Below, piece by piece: positions 7,582 to 15,430 of a stretch of DNA of 64,000 nucleotides (position 1 is the stretch's first letter; each line of letters opens with the position of its first letter). Below the pieces are notes generated by a model. It saw only the letters and a list, made by a program, of their open reading frames with translations. It searched no databases and was not told the origin of the DNA. The translations under genes were made by a program, and so were the position numbers. This DNA is from Myxococcales bacterium (GTDB lineage: Bacteria > Myxococcota_A > Polyangia > Palsa-1104), in contig PNAM01000042.1 in NCBI GenBank assembly GCA_003170275.1, positions 59,936-123,935 on the forward strand, written 5' to 3'.

Positions 7582-8522
7582 TGGATCTCGCGAAGTTTCC
7601 CGAGCGCGTCACGATCTACGAGGTGGGCCCACGCGACGGCCTGCAGAACGAGGCGCGTCCGATTCCCACCGCCGACAAGGTGGCGTTCATCGATGCGCTC
7701 TCGGCGACCGGTCTTTCGCACATCGAGATCACCAGCTTCGTCAATCCGAAGTGGATCCCGCAGCTCGCCGACGCGGCGCAGGTCGCCACCTCGATCACGC
7801 GGCGGCCGGGCGTTCACTACTCGTGCCTGGTGCCGAACAAGAAGGGGCTCGAGAGCGCGCTCGCCGCCGGCATGCGCGACGTGGCGGTGTTCCTCTCGGC
7901 GTCGGAGACGCACAACAAGAAGAACGTCAACAAGACCATCGGCGAGACGTTGATCGCGTTCGAGGACGTGATCGCGCCAGCCAAGGCCGCGGGCGCTCGC
8001 GTGCGCGCGTACGTGTCGACGGTGTTCGGCTGCCCGTACGAGGGCGCGGTCGATCCCGTCAAGGTGGTCGCGTTGGTCAAGGAGCTGCGCGCGCGCGGCG
8101 TCTACCAGGTCTCGCTCGGCGACACCATCGGCGTCGGCACGCCGCTGCAGGTGCAGTCGGTGCTCGGTCAGGTGCTCGCGGTCGCGCCGATCGAGGAGAT
8201 CGCGGTGCACTTCCACGACACGCGCGGCACCGCGCTGGCCAACGTGCTGGTCGCGGTCGGCCTGGGCATCTCGACGGTGGACTCGGCGCTGGGCGGGCTC
8301 GGCGGCTGTCCCTACGCGCCGGGCGCCTCGGGCAACCTGGCCACCGAAGACGTGGTCTACATGCTGCACGGCATGGGCATCGAGACCGGCGTCGATCTCG
8401 AGGCGCTGGTCGCGTGCTCCTCCCGCGTCGCTGCGCTGGTCGGCCACGAGCTGCCGTCGAAGTACCTGAAGGCTGCCTTGGGCACGATCGCGCGCCAATC
8501 GCGCCGCGTCACCGCCGGCTGA
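7581..8522 (+). CDS. mvaB: Hydroxymethylglutaryl-CoA lyase, 313 aa
   Basis: Cleaves HMG-CoA to acetyl-CoA and acetoacetate, the last step of leucine degradation. Seen: N-terminal EVGPRDGLQNE (catalytic Arg and Asp), SFVNPKWIPQ, the metal-binding HFHDTRGTALANV, and GGLGGCPYAPGASGN with the catalytic loop Cys. The protein has the typical bacterial length and TIM-barrel motif order. The start codon overlaps the stop of the HAD gene (TAATG), so the two are cotranscribed. No other leucine-degradation genes (isovaleryl-CoA dehydrogenase, methylcrotonyl-CoA carboxylase) are adjacent. The stop lies one base from the stop of the convergent peptidase. Confidence 0.95.
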   Translation: MDLAKFPERVTIYEVGPRDGLQNEARPIPTADKVAFIDALSATGLSHIEITSFVNPKWIPQLADAAQVATSITRRPGVHYSCLVPNKKGLESALAAGMRDVAVFLSASETHNKKNVNKTIGETLIAFEDVIAPAKAAGARVRAYVSTVFGCPYEGAVDPVKVVALVKELRARGVYQVSLGDTIGVGTPLQVQSVLGQVLAVAPIEEIAVHFHDTRGTALANVLVAVGLGISTVDSALGGLGGCPYAPGASGNLATEDVVYMLHGMGIETGVDLEALVACSSRVAALVGHELPSKYLKAALGTIARQSRRVTAG

Positions 8523-8523
8523 G

Positions 8524-9696
8524 TCAGACGACGCGCGCGGCGAGGAAGCGGGCCAGGGCGGCGGCCTTGGGGACCAGCGACGCGCGCTCGATGAATTCGT
8601 CGACGGTGTGAAAGCCGCGACCACGCGGGCCGAGCCCGTCGATGGCGGGGATGCCGAGGGCGGCGGCGGTGTTGGCGTCGGAGCCGCCGCCGAGGAGCGG
8701 CGATTCGGCGCACCCGAGGCCGGCCGCGGTCGCGCACGCGCCGTACTCGGCGGCCAGCTGCGCGGACGCGTCGGTGCGCTGCAGCGGCGGGCGCGAGACG
8801 CCGCCGGTGACGGTGACGCTGGTGCCGGGCACGGAGGCGGCCGCGTCGCCGGCGGCCTGGCGCAACGACGCGTCGAGCTCAGCGCCGTCGGCGGCCTCGA
8901 TGAAGCGGAAGTCGACCAGCGCCTGCGCCTCGTCGGGCACGGTGTTCTTGCCGATGCCGCCCGAGATCTTGCCCACGTTCACCGTCACGCCGCGATCGTA
9001 GTCGGTGAGCCCCTGCGCGCGATCGATGAAGCGCGCCAGCGTCCAGATGGCGTTCTTGCCCTCGTGGTGCAGGTTGCCGGCGTGCGCGCCCTTGCCGTGC
9101 GCGGTGACGGTGAGGCCGCCGGTGCCCTTGCGCCGCGTGATGATCAGATCGTCCTTGCGGCCGGACTCGAACACCAATGCGGCGTGCGCGCCATTGCCGG
9201 CCTCGCGCACCAGCAGCTTGCCCTCGGGCGAGCCCACCTCTTCATCCGACACGCTGACCACGCGCACCGGCGTGCGCGCGAGCAGCCCGGCCTCGGCCAG
9301 CGCGCCGAGCGCGAACGCGATCACCACCAGGCCGCCCTTCATGTCGAGCACGCCCGGCCCGCGCAACAGCTCGCCGTCCTCGCGGAACCCGGCGAAGGTC
9401 GCCTTGGGAAACACCGTGTCGTGATGGCCGAGCAGCAGCACCACGCCGGCGCCGCGGCCTGCCTGCGTCGTCAGCGTGACGTGATGGCCGTAGCTGCCGC
9501 TCGGGCTCAGGTGCACCGCGCCGTCGAGCGCCCCGCGTCCGAGCGCGCGCGCGGCGCCGGCGTAGGCGGCCGCCACCTCGTCGTTGCCCGCCTTGTCCGG
9601 CGTGTGCGACGAGATCTCGACCAGCTGCGCGAGCAGCTCTTCCATGTCGGGCCCGCGCTCGTTCAACCACTGGAGCGCCGCGTCCAGGGGCAGCAT
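8524..9696 (-). CDS. M20-family metallopeptidase (carboxypeptidase G2-like), 390 aa
   Basis: Zinc-dependent exopeptidase/deacylase family. Seen in order: GHHDTVF (first metal His and Asp), LDMKGG (bridging Asp), SDEEVGSPEG (catalytic Glu and metal Glu), ALVFESG, the dimerisation domain from about 175 to 290 with KGKGAHAGNLHHEGKN-like sequence, and FHTVDEF near the C-terminus (last metal His). This order matches glutamate carboxypeptidase/CPG2-type enzymes rather than DapE. There is no signal peptide, so it is probably cytoplasmic. It lies 9 bp downstream of the helicase gene and is probably cotranscribed with it, with no obvious functional link. The first ATG is used; an internal Met 17 codons in (MEELLAQL) is an alternative. 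Confidence 0.9.
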   Translation of the reverse strand: MLPLDAALQWLNERGPDMEELLAQLVEISSHTPDKAGNDEVAAAYAGAARALGRGALDGAVHLSPSGSYGHHVTLTTQAGRGAGVVLLLGHHDTVFPKATFAGFREDGELLRGPGVLDMKGGLVVIAFALGALAEAGLLARTPVRVVSVSDEEVGSPEGKLLVREAGNGAHAALVFESGRKDDLIITRRKGTGGLTVTAHGKGAHAGNLHHEGKNAIWTLARFIDRAQGLTDYDRGVTVNVGKISGGIGKNTVPDEAQALVDFRFIEAADGAELDASLRQAAGDAAASVPGTSVTVTGGVSRPPLQRTDASAQLAAEYGACATAAGLGCAESPLLGGGSDANTAAALGIPAIDGLGPRGRGFHTVDEFIERASLVPKAAALARFLAARVV

Positions 9697-9705
9697 TCGG
9701 CGAGC

Positions 9706-11361
9706 CTAGCCGATTGGGTGGGGGTTCTCTAGCGCTTTGACGAAGTCCTCGCGCAGCGTCTTCTCACCGACCTGCGGGAAGAAGATCGTGAGCAACGCGC
9801 CGCGCTTCGCGATCACCTCGCCCTCGCCGAACTCCGGATGCGCCACCAACGGACGGCTCGCGCGGCCGGTGTGGCGTGCGGCGCGCAGGCAATTGTCGCA
9901 ACGCGTGCACGGCGGCGGCGGGACCTCGCCGAAGTAGGTGCTGAGGATGCGCACGCGGCACATGGTCGACTCCCCGTAGCGCTCGACCGCCTCGAGCCGC
10001 CGCTTGTCCTCCACGCGGCGCACCACGTAGCGGTGCACCATCGCCAGCGTCGCTTCTTTCGACAAGGTGGCGCCGGTAGAGGCGAATCCCGCGTCGTCCT
10101 CGATCACCACGCCCGCGTCGCGCAGCTGCCGGAGCAGCACCTGCGTCTTGCGCTGCGAGAGCTGCGCGTCGCCCGCGATCGCGTCGAGGGTGAGCGGCAT
10201 CGCGTGCCCCGAGCCGGACGCGACCGTGCCGATCAGGCGCTGCAGATCTTCGCCGTCGGGATAGCGCCCGCCGAGGAAGAACGCCTGGATGCGGCGATCT
10301 TGCGGGCAGTACAAGAGCACGCAGTGGGCCGTCTTCCCGTCGCGGCCCGCGCGTCCGGCCTCCTGGTAGTAGGCCTCGAGCGAGCCGGGAAAGTGGTAGT
10401 GCACCACGAAGCGCAGCTGCGCCTTGTCGACGCCCAGGCCGAACGCATTGGTCGCCACCATGATGCGCGGCAAGGTGCCGTCCATGAACGCGTCCTGCAC
10501 CTTGGTGCGGCGCGGCGCGGGGAGCCGGCCGTGGTACACGCCGACCTCGAGCCCAGCGTCGCTCAAGAACGCGCCCAGCTCGTCGGCCGCCTTCACCGTC
10601 GCCACGTAGACGATGCCCTGGCCCGGCAGTCGCTGCAGCAGGTCACTCAGCTTCTTGCGCTTGTCGAGCTCCGAGCGCGCGCGCGTGACCGAGAAGTTCA
10701 GGTTGGGCCGCACCGTGCCGACCGCGACGATCTCCGCGTCGGGGATGCCGAGCCGCTCGAGGATGTCGCCGCGCACCTTGGGCGGCGCGGTCGCGGTGAG
10801 CGCGAGCACCGAGCGCGCGCCCAGCTCCGCCGCTGCCTCGCCGAGCCCGAGATACGCCGGCCGGAAATCGTGTCCCCACTGCGAGATGCAGTGCGCCTCG
10901 TCGACCACGAACAGCGCCACCCCGTCGGGGCGCAGCGTCTTGAGCTCCATCCGGAAGGCGCGGTCGGCGATCCGCTCGGGCGTCAGATAGAGGATCGTCG
11001 GGTCCTTCGGATCGGCCGCCGCCAGGCCCTTCATCACCCGCTGCACCGCCTTGTCGCCCATCGTCGAGTCGAGCCGCTCGGCGATGATGCCGCGCTCTTT
11101 CAGCTTCTCGATCTGATCGTGCATGAGCGAGATCAGCGGCGAGCACACCAGCGTGAGCCCGCCCTGCAGCATCGCCGGGAGCTGATAGCACAGCGACTTG
11201 CCGAACCCGGTGGGCATCACCGCCAGCACGCTCTTGCCGTCGAGCACCGCGTTCACGGTCTCTTCCTGGCCGGGGCGGAAGTCGCGCAAGCCGAACCAAC
11301 GCCGCAGGCCGAGCCCAACCCGGGGCGATGCCTGCAATGTCGTAGTCTTGCGCCTGCGCAT
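9706..11361 (-). CDS. recQ: RecQ-family DNA helicase with C-terminal DUF3553-like domain, 551 aa
   Basis: ATP-dependent 3'-5' DNA helicase of superfamily 2. Visible: RecQ motif 0 (FGLRDFRPGQEE), Walker A (MPTGFGKS), aromatic-loop/DEAH box (VVDEAHCISQWGHDFR), motif III (ALTATAPP), motifs V/VI (ATNAFGLGVDK and QEAGRAGRDG). The RQC zinc-binding Cys cluster follows (MCRVRI ... CTRCDNC). There is no HRDC domain. Instead the last ~45 residues (VAHPEFGEGEVIAKRG ... VGEKTLREDF) resemble the DUF3553/Tudor-like tail of PcrA/UvrD helicases, which contacts RNA polymerase. The gene is shorter than E. coli RecQ (~610). It is divergent from asd and followed by the M20 peptidase. Helicase call firm; tail identity by eye. 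Confidence 0.9.
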   Translation of the reverse strand: MRRRKTTTLQASPRVGLGLRRWFGLRDFRPGQEETVNAVLDGKSVLAVMPTGFGKSLCYQLPAMLQGGLTLVCSPLISLMHDQIEKLKERGIIAERLDSTMGDKAVQRVMKGLAAADPKDPTILYLTPERIADRAFRMELKTLRPDGVALFVVDEAHCISQWGHDFRPAYLGLGEAAAELGARSVLALTATAPPKVRGDILERLGIPDAEIVAVGTVRPNLNFSVTRARSELDKRKKLSDLLQRLPGQGIVYVATVKAADELGAFLSDAGLEVGVYHGRLPAPRRTKVQDAFMDGTLPRIMVATNAFGLGVDKAQLRFVVHYHFPGSLEAYYQEAGRAGRDGKTAHCVLLYCPQDRRIQAFFLGGRYPDGEDLQRLIGTVASGSGHAMPLTLDAIAGDAQLSQRKTQVLLRQLRDAGVVIEDDAGFASTGATLSKEATLAMVHRYVVRRVEDKRRLEAVERYGESTMCRVRILSTYFGEVPPPPCTRCDNCLRAARHTGRASRPLVAHPEFGEGEVIAKRGALLTIFFPQVGEKTLREDFVKALENPHPIG

Positions 11362-11406
11362 GGACGGTTAGGGGTAGCACGCGATCGAGAGCTGCGCCCG
11401 TGCCCC

Positions 11407-11434
11407 TTGATTTTTGCGGGTTGCATGCGATAAG
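11407..11434 (+). promoter_or_regulatory. Candidate sigma70 promoter for asd
   Basis: TTGATT (11407-11412) and GATAAG (11429-11434), 16 bp apart, lie in the 93-bp divergent gap between the helicase and asd. GAGAGG at 11441-11446 is a good Shine-Dalgarno sequence 8 nt before the asd ATG, so this gene has a normal leader, unlike several others in the window. Confidence 0.4.
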
Positions 11435-11454
11435 CGGGAAGAGAGGTTTGACAC

Positions 11455-12543
11455 ATGGCGTCGAAGCTTCGCGTTGCGGTGTTGGGGGCGACGGGCGTGG
11501 CGGGTCAGCAGTTCCTGGCGGCGCTGCCGAATCATCCGCTGTTCGAGGTGATCCGGTTGGGCGCGTCGGAGCGCTCGGCGGGCAAGCCCTACGGCGAGGC
11601 GATTCGCGACGCGAGTGGCAAGGTCAACTGGTACGCCAAGAAGCCGCTCGACTCCTCGTTCGCCAGGCTGCACCTCGAGGACGCGTCGCACATGAGCACC
11701 GACGGGCTCGACCTGGTGTTCACCGCGGTCGAGTCGGACGCGGCCAAGCTACTCGAGCCGCGCTTCGCCGAGAAGGTGCCGGTGGTCTCGACGGCCAGCG
11801 CGTTCCGCTACGAGCCGGACATGCCGGTGTTCTTGCCGGCGGTCAACCTCGATCACGCCAAGCTGATCGATCTGCAGCGCAAGCGCCGCGGCTGGAAGGG
11901 CTTCATCACGCCCGGCCCTAACTGCACCACCACCGGCCTGGCGATCACGCTCAAGCCGCTCGAGGACGCGTTCGGCGTCGACAAGGTGGTGATGACCTCG
12001 CTACAGGCGGTGTCGGGCGCCGGTCGCTCGCCCGGCGTGCTCGGCCTGGACATCATCGACAACGTGGTCCCGTACATCGCCAAGGAAGAAGAGAAGGTCG
12101 AGCGCGAGACCAAGAAGATCCTCGGGACGATCAACGGTAACGGCGACGGCATCGTCGACGCGAAGATCGCGGTGTCGTGCACCTGCACGCGCGTCAACGT
12201 GATCGAGGGGCACACCGAGTCGGTGTTCGTGGGCCTGAAGAAGCAGGCCTCGGTGGCCGAGTGCCGTCGGGCGATGCAGGAGTTCGGGCGCGCGTTCATC
12301 GAGCTCGGGCTGCCGTCGTCGCCCGCGCACCTGATCACCGTCTCGGACGATCCGTATCGCCCGCAGCCGCGCCTCGATCGCGACAACGAGGACGGCATGA
12401 CCACCACGGTCGGTCGCCTGCGCGAGGAGCCGGTGCTCGGCGGGATCAAGTATGTGTTGGTCTCACACAACACGCAGATGGGCGCCGCAAAAGGGGCGAT
12501 GTTGATCGCCGAATATCTGGTCAAGCAGGGCTATATCGGCTGA
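11455..12543 (+). CDS. asd: Aspartate-semialdehyde dehydrogenase, archaeal/fungal-type, 362 aa
   Basis: Reduces aspartyl phosphate to aspartate semialdehyde with NADPH, the branch point to lysine/diaminopimelate, threonine and methionine. Seen: the NADP-binding GATGVAGQQ near the start, nucleophile Cys157 in GPNCTTTGL, SLQAVSGAGRSPGV, and the substrate/acid-base region with TRVNVIEGHTESVFV. The GPNCTTTGL context and the overall layout match the archaeal/fungal branch of the family rather than the E. coli-type Asd (whose motif is QNC). No lysine or threonine pathway genes adjoin it. Good Shine-Dalgarno GAGAGG. Single gene, flanked upstream by the divergent helicase. Confidence 0.93.
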   Translation: MASKLRVAVLGATGVAGQQFLAALPNHPLFEVIRLGASERSAGKPYGEAIRDASGKVNWYAKKPLDSSFARLHLEDASHMSTDGLDLVFTAVESDAAKLLEPRFAEKVPVVSTASAFRYEPDMPVFLPAVNLDHAKLIDLQRKRRGWKGFITPGPNCTTTGLAITLKPLEDAFGVDKVVMTSLQAVSGAGRSPGVLGLDIIDNVVPYIAKEEEKVERETKKILGTINGNGDGIVDAKIAVSCTCTRVNVIEGHTESVFVGLKKQASVAECRRAMQEFGRAFIELGLPSSPAHLITVSDDPYRPQPRLDRDNEDGMTTTVGRLREEPVLGGIKYVLVSHNTQMGAAKGAMLIAEYLVKQGYIG

Positions 12544-12637
12544 TTGCCGGCGCTTGACGCACGCTGTTCTCCACGTAACCGCAGCGACACTTCTTACGAC
12601 TTCACGCAGGCCCCGCTTTGCGATTTGATGGCAGATC

Positions 12638-13447
12638 ATGAGAGCGGGCGTGGCGGAGCAGTTCCTGATTCATCTGCGCGAGCGCGACGGCGAGCTGGAC
12701 CATCAGGCGCGCACGTTGAGCCGGCGTGAGGCAGAGCTGAAGCGGCGGGAGCGATCGGGCGTGCGATCGCGGATGCGCATCGATGCGGAGCTATTCCGCA
12801 GCGCGTACGGCAAGCGGCGCATGGACCCACGCACCGACGAGCGGCTGGCCTGGCTGATGTTGCTGGCCAAGCTCGAGCGCGGCGAGAAGTTCGTCGCCGA
12901 GCGGCGGCTGCAAGCGCCGCTCGGCGAGCGCGTCGAAGGGTACCTGAATGTCGAGGCGCTCTATCACGTGCGCATGATCGGCGAGGTGCTGCGCTGCTTC
13001 GGAATCGAGGCGCCGATCGGCGCGCCGCCGGCGTTCGAGCGCGGGATGCTGCGCCTGTGCGAGCTGCTGTCGCCAGGGTGGGCTGAGCCGATCCTGTTCA
13101 CGCACCAGGCGCTCACGCTGACGGTGATGACGCTGCAGCGCAAGCGCGCGCACCGGCTGTTCGCCGACAGCCCGATGCTGATCGATAGGCTCGAGATCCT
13201 GCTCGCCGATCTGGTGGTCGACGGCGCGGCGCAGGTGGCGTATCGCCACGCGCAGCTCGATCGCGCCGGGCTGGAGCGCGCGCAGCGCCTGTTGCCGTGG
13301 ATGCTGCGTGGGATGGTCTTCGAGCTGCCGCAGGTGGGCGCGCTGTATGGCGTCGACAAGGTGCAGGCGCGCGCCCGGGCGCTCGATCTGCGCGCGCTGC
13401 GGCAGCTGCAACCGGCCGGATTTGCGAGCGAGCGCTCGGCTGCTTGA
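12638..13447 (+). CDS. Uncharacterised helical protein, 269 aa
   Basis: I do not recognise a family. The first ~60 residues are charged and helical (ERDGELDHQARTLSRREAEL) and may form a short coiled coil. The remainder is mostly alpha-helical with Leu-rich stretches (DERLAWLMLLAKLERGEKF and LERAQRLLPWMLRG) and no signal peptide or membrane helix, so it is probably cytoplasmic. The start is uncertain: ATG 12638 is used, with an in-frame GTG at 12650 as an alternative, and neither has a strong Shine-Dalgarno site. The large antisense ORF 12791-14626 covers both this gene and the phosphofructokinase and is a composition artefact. Sense-strand codon use is typical of the window, supporting a real gene. 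Confidence 0.6.
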   Translation: MRAGVAEQFLIHLRERDGELDHQARTLSRREAELKRRERSGVRSRMRIDAELFRSAYGKRRMDPRTDERLAWLMLLAKLERGEKFVAERRLQAPLGERVEGYLNVEALYHVRMIGEVLRCFGIEAPIGAPPAFERGMLRLCELLSPGWAEPILFTHQALTLTVMTLQRKRAHRLFADSPMLIDRLEILLADLVVDGAAQVAYRHAQLDRAGLERAQRLLPWMLRGMVFELPQVGALYGVDKVQARARALDLRALRQLQPAGFASERSAA

Positions 13448-13463
13448 CCTTCGTCTCTTGCAC

Positions 13464-13483
13464 GTAACTCTCATCTGAGTTAC
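13464..13483. promoter_or_regulatory. Perfect dyad upstream of phosphofructokinase gene
   Basis: GTAACTC and GAGTTAC, perfect 7-bp inverted arms separated by 6 bp, lie 45 bp before the phosphofructokinase start. TTGCAC (13459-13464) overlaps the left arm and TACTAA (13481-13486) the right arm, 16 bp apart, so a repressor bound here would cover the promoter. There is no T-run after it, so it is not an intrinsic terminator. Confidence 0.45.
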
Positions 13484-13528
13484 TAACCTCCGGACGAACG
13501 GGCTTATGCTCTTCGGAAGGAGTCGACC

Positions 13529-14638
13529 ATGGCGCTCAAGCGAATCGGAGTCTTGACCGGCGGCGGCGATGCCCCGGGCCTCAATCCGGCGATCCGGGCC
13601 GTGGTGTGGAAGGCCGCCGAGCTGGGCATCGAGGTCACCGGCATCTACGACGGCTGGAAGGGGTTGCTCGACGGCTACTGCGACGAGACCTGGCCGCTCG
13701 ACGTGGAGCTGGTGCGCTACTGGGATCTCGACGGCGGCACGCGGCTGGGCTCCTCGCGCACCAACCCGTTCAACCACAAGAAGGACGGCGAGAAGTTCGA
13801 CGCCAGCGATCAAGTGATCGCCAACTTGAAGAAGCTGGGCATCGACGCGCTGGTGCCGATCGGCGGCGAGGACACGCTCGGGGTCGCGGCCAAGCTGTTC
13901 GCCAAGGGCGTGCAGGTGGTCGGCATCCCCAAGACCATCGACAAAGATCTCGGCGGCACCGACTACACGCTCGGGTTCGACACCTCGATGCGGACCTGCG
14001 CCGACATCATCGAGCGCTCGCGCACGCCGGCCGGCTCGCACCACTGGGTGCAGGTGGTCGAGGTGATGGGGCGCCACGCTGGGCACCTGGCGCTGTGGTC
14101 GGGGCTGGCGGGCGGCGCGTTCATCACGCTGATTCCGGAGGCGCCGTTCAATCTCGAGCGCGTGGTGCAGCTGCTCGACGAGCGGCTCTCGCGTGGCAAG
14201 CGCGATCGCCGGTTCCCGCGCTACGCGGTGGTGGTGATCTCCGAGGGCGCGCTGCCCGAGGGCGGGCAGGAGGTGAACGTCGAGCAGCAGGTGGACGCGT
14301 TCGGGCACGCGCGGCTGGGCGGCATCGGCGCGTGGCTCGCCGATCAGATCCGCGCGCGCACTTCGTGGGATTCGCGCGCGGTCGCGCTCGGCCATCCGCA
14401 GCGCGGCGGCGTGCCGTCGCCGATCGATCGCATCATGGGTCATCTGTTCGGCACCGCGGCGGTCGAGGCGTGCGTCCAGGGCGCGTGGGGCAAGATGATC
14501 TCGGCGCGCGGCATCGCGCCGGCGTGCACGATCGGCCTTCAGCCGCTCGAGGAAGCGACCAAGGGGCTCAATCTGGTCGACGTGGCGCGCCACTACAACC
14601 TCGAGCGCTACCAGGTCTCGCGGCACGTTCTCGGGTAA
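13529..14638 (+). CDS. pfp: 6-phosphofructokinase, probably pyrophosphate-dependent, 369 aa
   Basis: Phosphorylates fructose 6-phosphate in glycolysis. Family motifs: GGGDAPGLN at the N-terminus, PIGGEDTLG, PKTIDKDLGGTDYTLGFDT, EVMGRHAGHLAL, GHPQRGG. The donor-selecting positions are informative. E. coli PfkA has Gly104 and Gly124 and uses ATP, whereas PPi-dependent enzymes have Asp and Lys there. Here the aligned residues are Asp115 (in GGEDT) and Lys135 (in PKTIDKD), 20 apart as in the family, so the pyrophosphate-dependent, reversible form is predicted. The GGEDT form also matches the mixed group III clade. Strong Shine-Dalgarno GGAAGGAG at 13516-13523. An automated pipeline would probably call it ATP-dependent. 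Enzyme class certain; donor by inference. Confidence 0.9.
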   Translation: MALKRIGVLTGGGDAPGLNPAIRAVVWKAAELGIEVTGIYDGWKGLLDGYCDETWPLDVELVRYWDLDGGTRLGSSRTNPFNHKKDGEKFDASDQVIANLKKLGIDALVPIGGEDTLGVAAKLFAKGVQVVGIPKTIDKDLGGTDYTLGFDTSMRTCADIIERSRTPAGSHHWVQVVEVMGRHAGHLALWSGLAGGAFITLIPEAPFNLERVVQLLDERLSRGKRDRRFPRYAVVVISEGALPEGGQEVNVEQQVDAFGHARLGGIGAWLADQIRARTSWDSRAVALGHPQRGGVPSPIDRIMGHLFGTAAVEACVQGAWGKMISARGIAPACTIGLQPLEEATKGLNLVDVARHYNLERYQVSRHVLG

Positions 14639-14686
14639 CGCGTAGATCGACCCGTGTAGCCGGGCTTACGCTAGAGTGTCCGCCTG

Positions 14687-15430
14687 ATGACCGGGTTGGT
14701 CCTCGCGCTGTTTGCCGCCGCCGCCGTTCTCGGCCTGAGCGAGGCCACGCGCGTGGGTCGGCGCCGCCGCGCGCGCGATCGGGTGGCGCGCGACGCGATC
14801 GCCGATCCCAACCTGCGTGGGCGCGCGATCACCGGGCTGCGCGCGGAGCTGGTGCGGCTGAAGGGACGCCCGAGCTGGACCACACGCTGGTTCGGCACCC
14901 GCTCGCTCGCGCAGGAGCTGTGCGAGATCCGACTGGTGCTGGCGCTGATGCTGCTCGTCGACGATCGGCCGGAGGACGCGCTGGAGAATCTGGTGCTGAT
15001 CGATCCCAACGCGATCCCCAAGCACCTGCAGGCGGTGCTGGCGATGCACGCGATCGAGGCGCACCTGCGGCTCGGCGAATGGCACGCGGCCGAGCGCGTG
15101 ATCGAAGGCTACCCGCCCGATGCGCTCAACGCCAACGGGCGCGCGATGCGGGCCAACGCCAAGGCGCAGATCCGGCTCGGACGCCAGGACGCGCGCGGCG
15201 CGTTGCGCTGTCTCGAAGAAGCGCAGCCGATCCCCGACGAGGTGCGCCCCGAGCTCGAGCTGACGCGGGCGCGCGCGCTGGCGGCCGAAGGGCGTGACGC
15301 CGCCGAGGTGTGGCGCATCCTGCAAGCGCAGCCGCGCGGCGCACTCGAGCTCCTGTTGCGACGCCACGGCGGGGAGGCCGCGACCCAGGTCGCGCGCCGC
15401 ATCCTCGACGGCGAGCCCGAGCGCCGCTAG
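14687..15430 (+). CDS. Membrane-anchored TPR-like protein, 247 aa
   Basis: An N-terminal hydrophobic helix (GLVLALFAAAAVLGL) is followed by a strongly basic patch (RVGRRRRARDR), giving an N-out signal anchor with a cytoplasmic domain. The rest is helical with degenerate TPR-like pairs (DDRPEDALENLVLI ... LRLGEWHAAERVIEG ... LGRQDARGALRCLEEA). Molecular role unknown; probably a scaffold. TAGAGT (14672-14677) lies exactly 9 nt before ATG with no Shine-Dalgarno sequence, a clear example of the leaderless-type start. The last four bases, CTAG, are shared with the stop codon of the giant surface-protein gene on the other strand. Confidence 0.65.
   Translation: MTGLVLALFAAAAVLGLSEATRVGRRRRARDRVARDAIADPNLRGRAITGLRAELVRLKGRPSWTTRWFGTRSLAQELCEIRLVLALMLLVDDRPEDALENLVLIDPNAIPKHLQAVLAMHAIEAHLRLGEWHAAERVIEGYPPDALNANGRAMRANAKAQIRLGRQDARGALRCLEEAQPIPDEVRPELELTRARALAAEGRDAAEVWRILQAQPRGALELLLRRHGGEAATQVARRILDGEPERR

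Noticed and set aside
13464-13483. Dyad before the phosphofructokinase gene as an intrinsic terminator
   Set aside because: No T-run follows, and it lies upstream of the gene over a promoter-like sequence.
12791-14626. A 611-codon antisense frame over the hypothetical and phosphofructokinase genes
   Set aside because: Composition shadow; the plus strand encodes an unmistakable phosphofructokinase.
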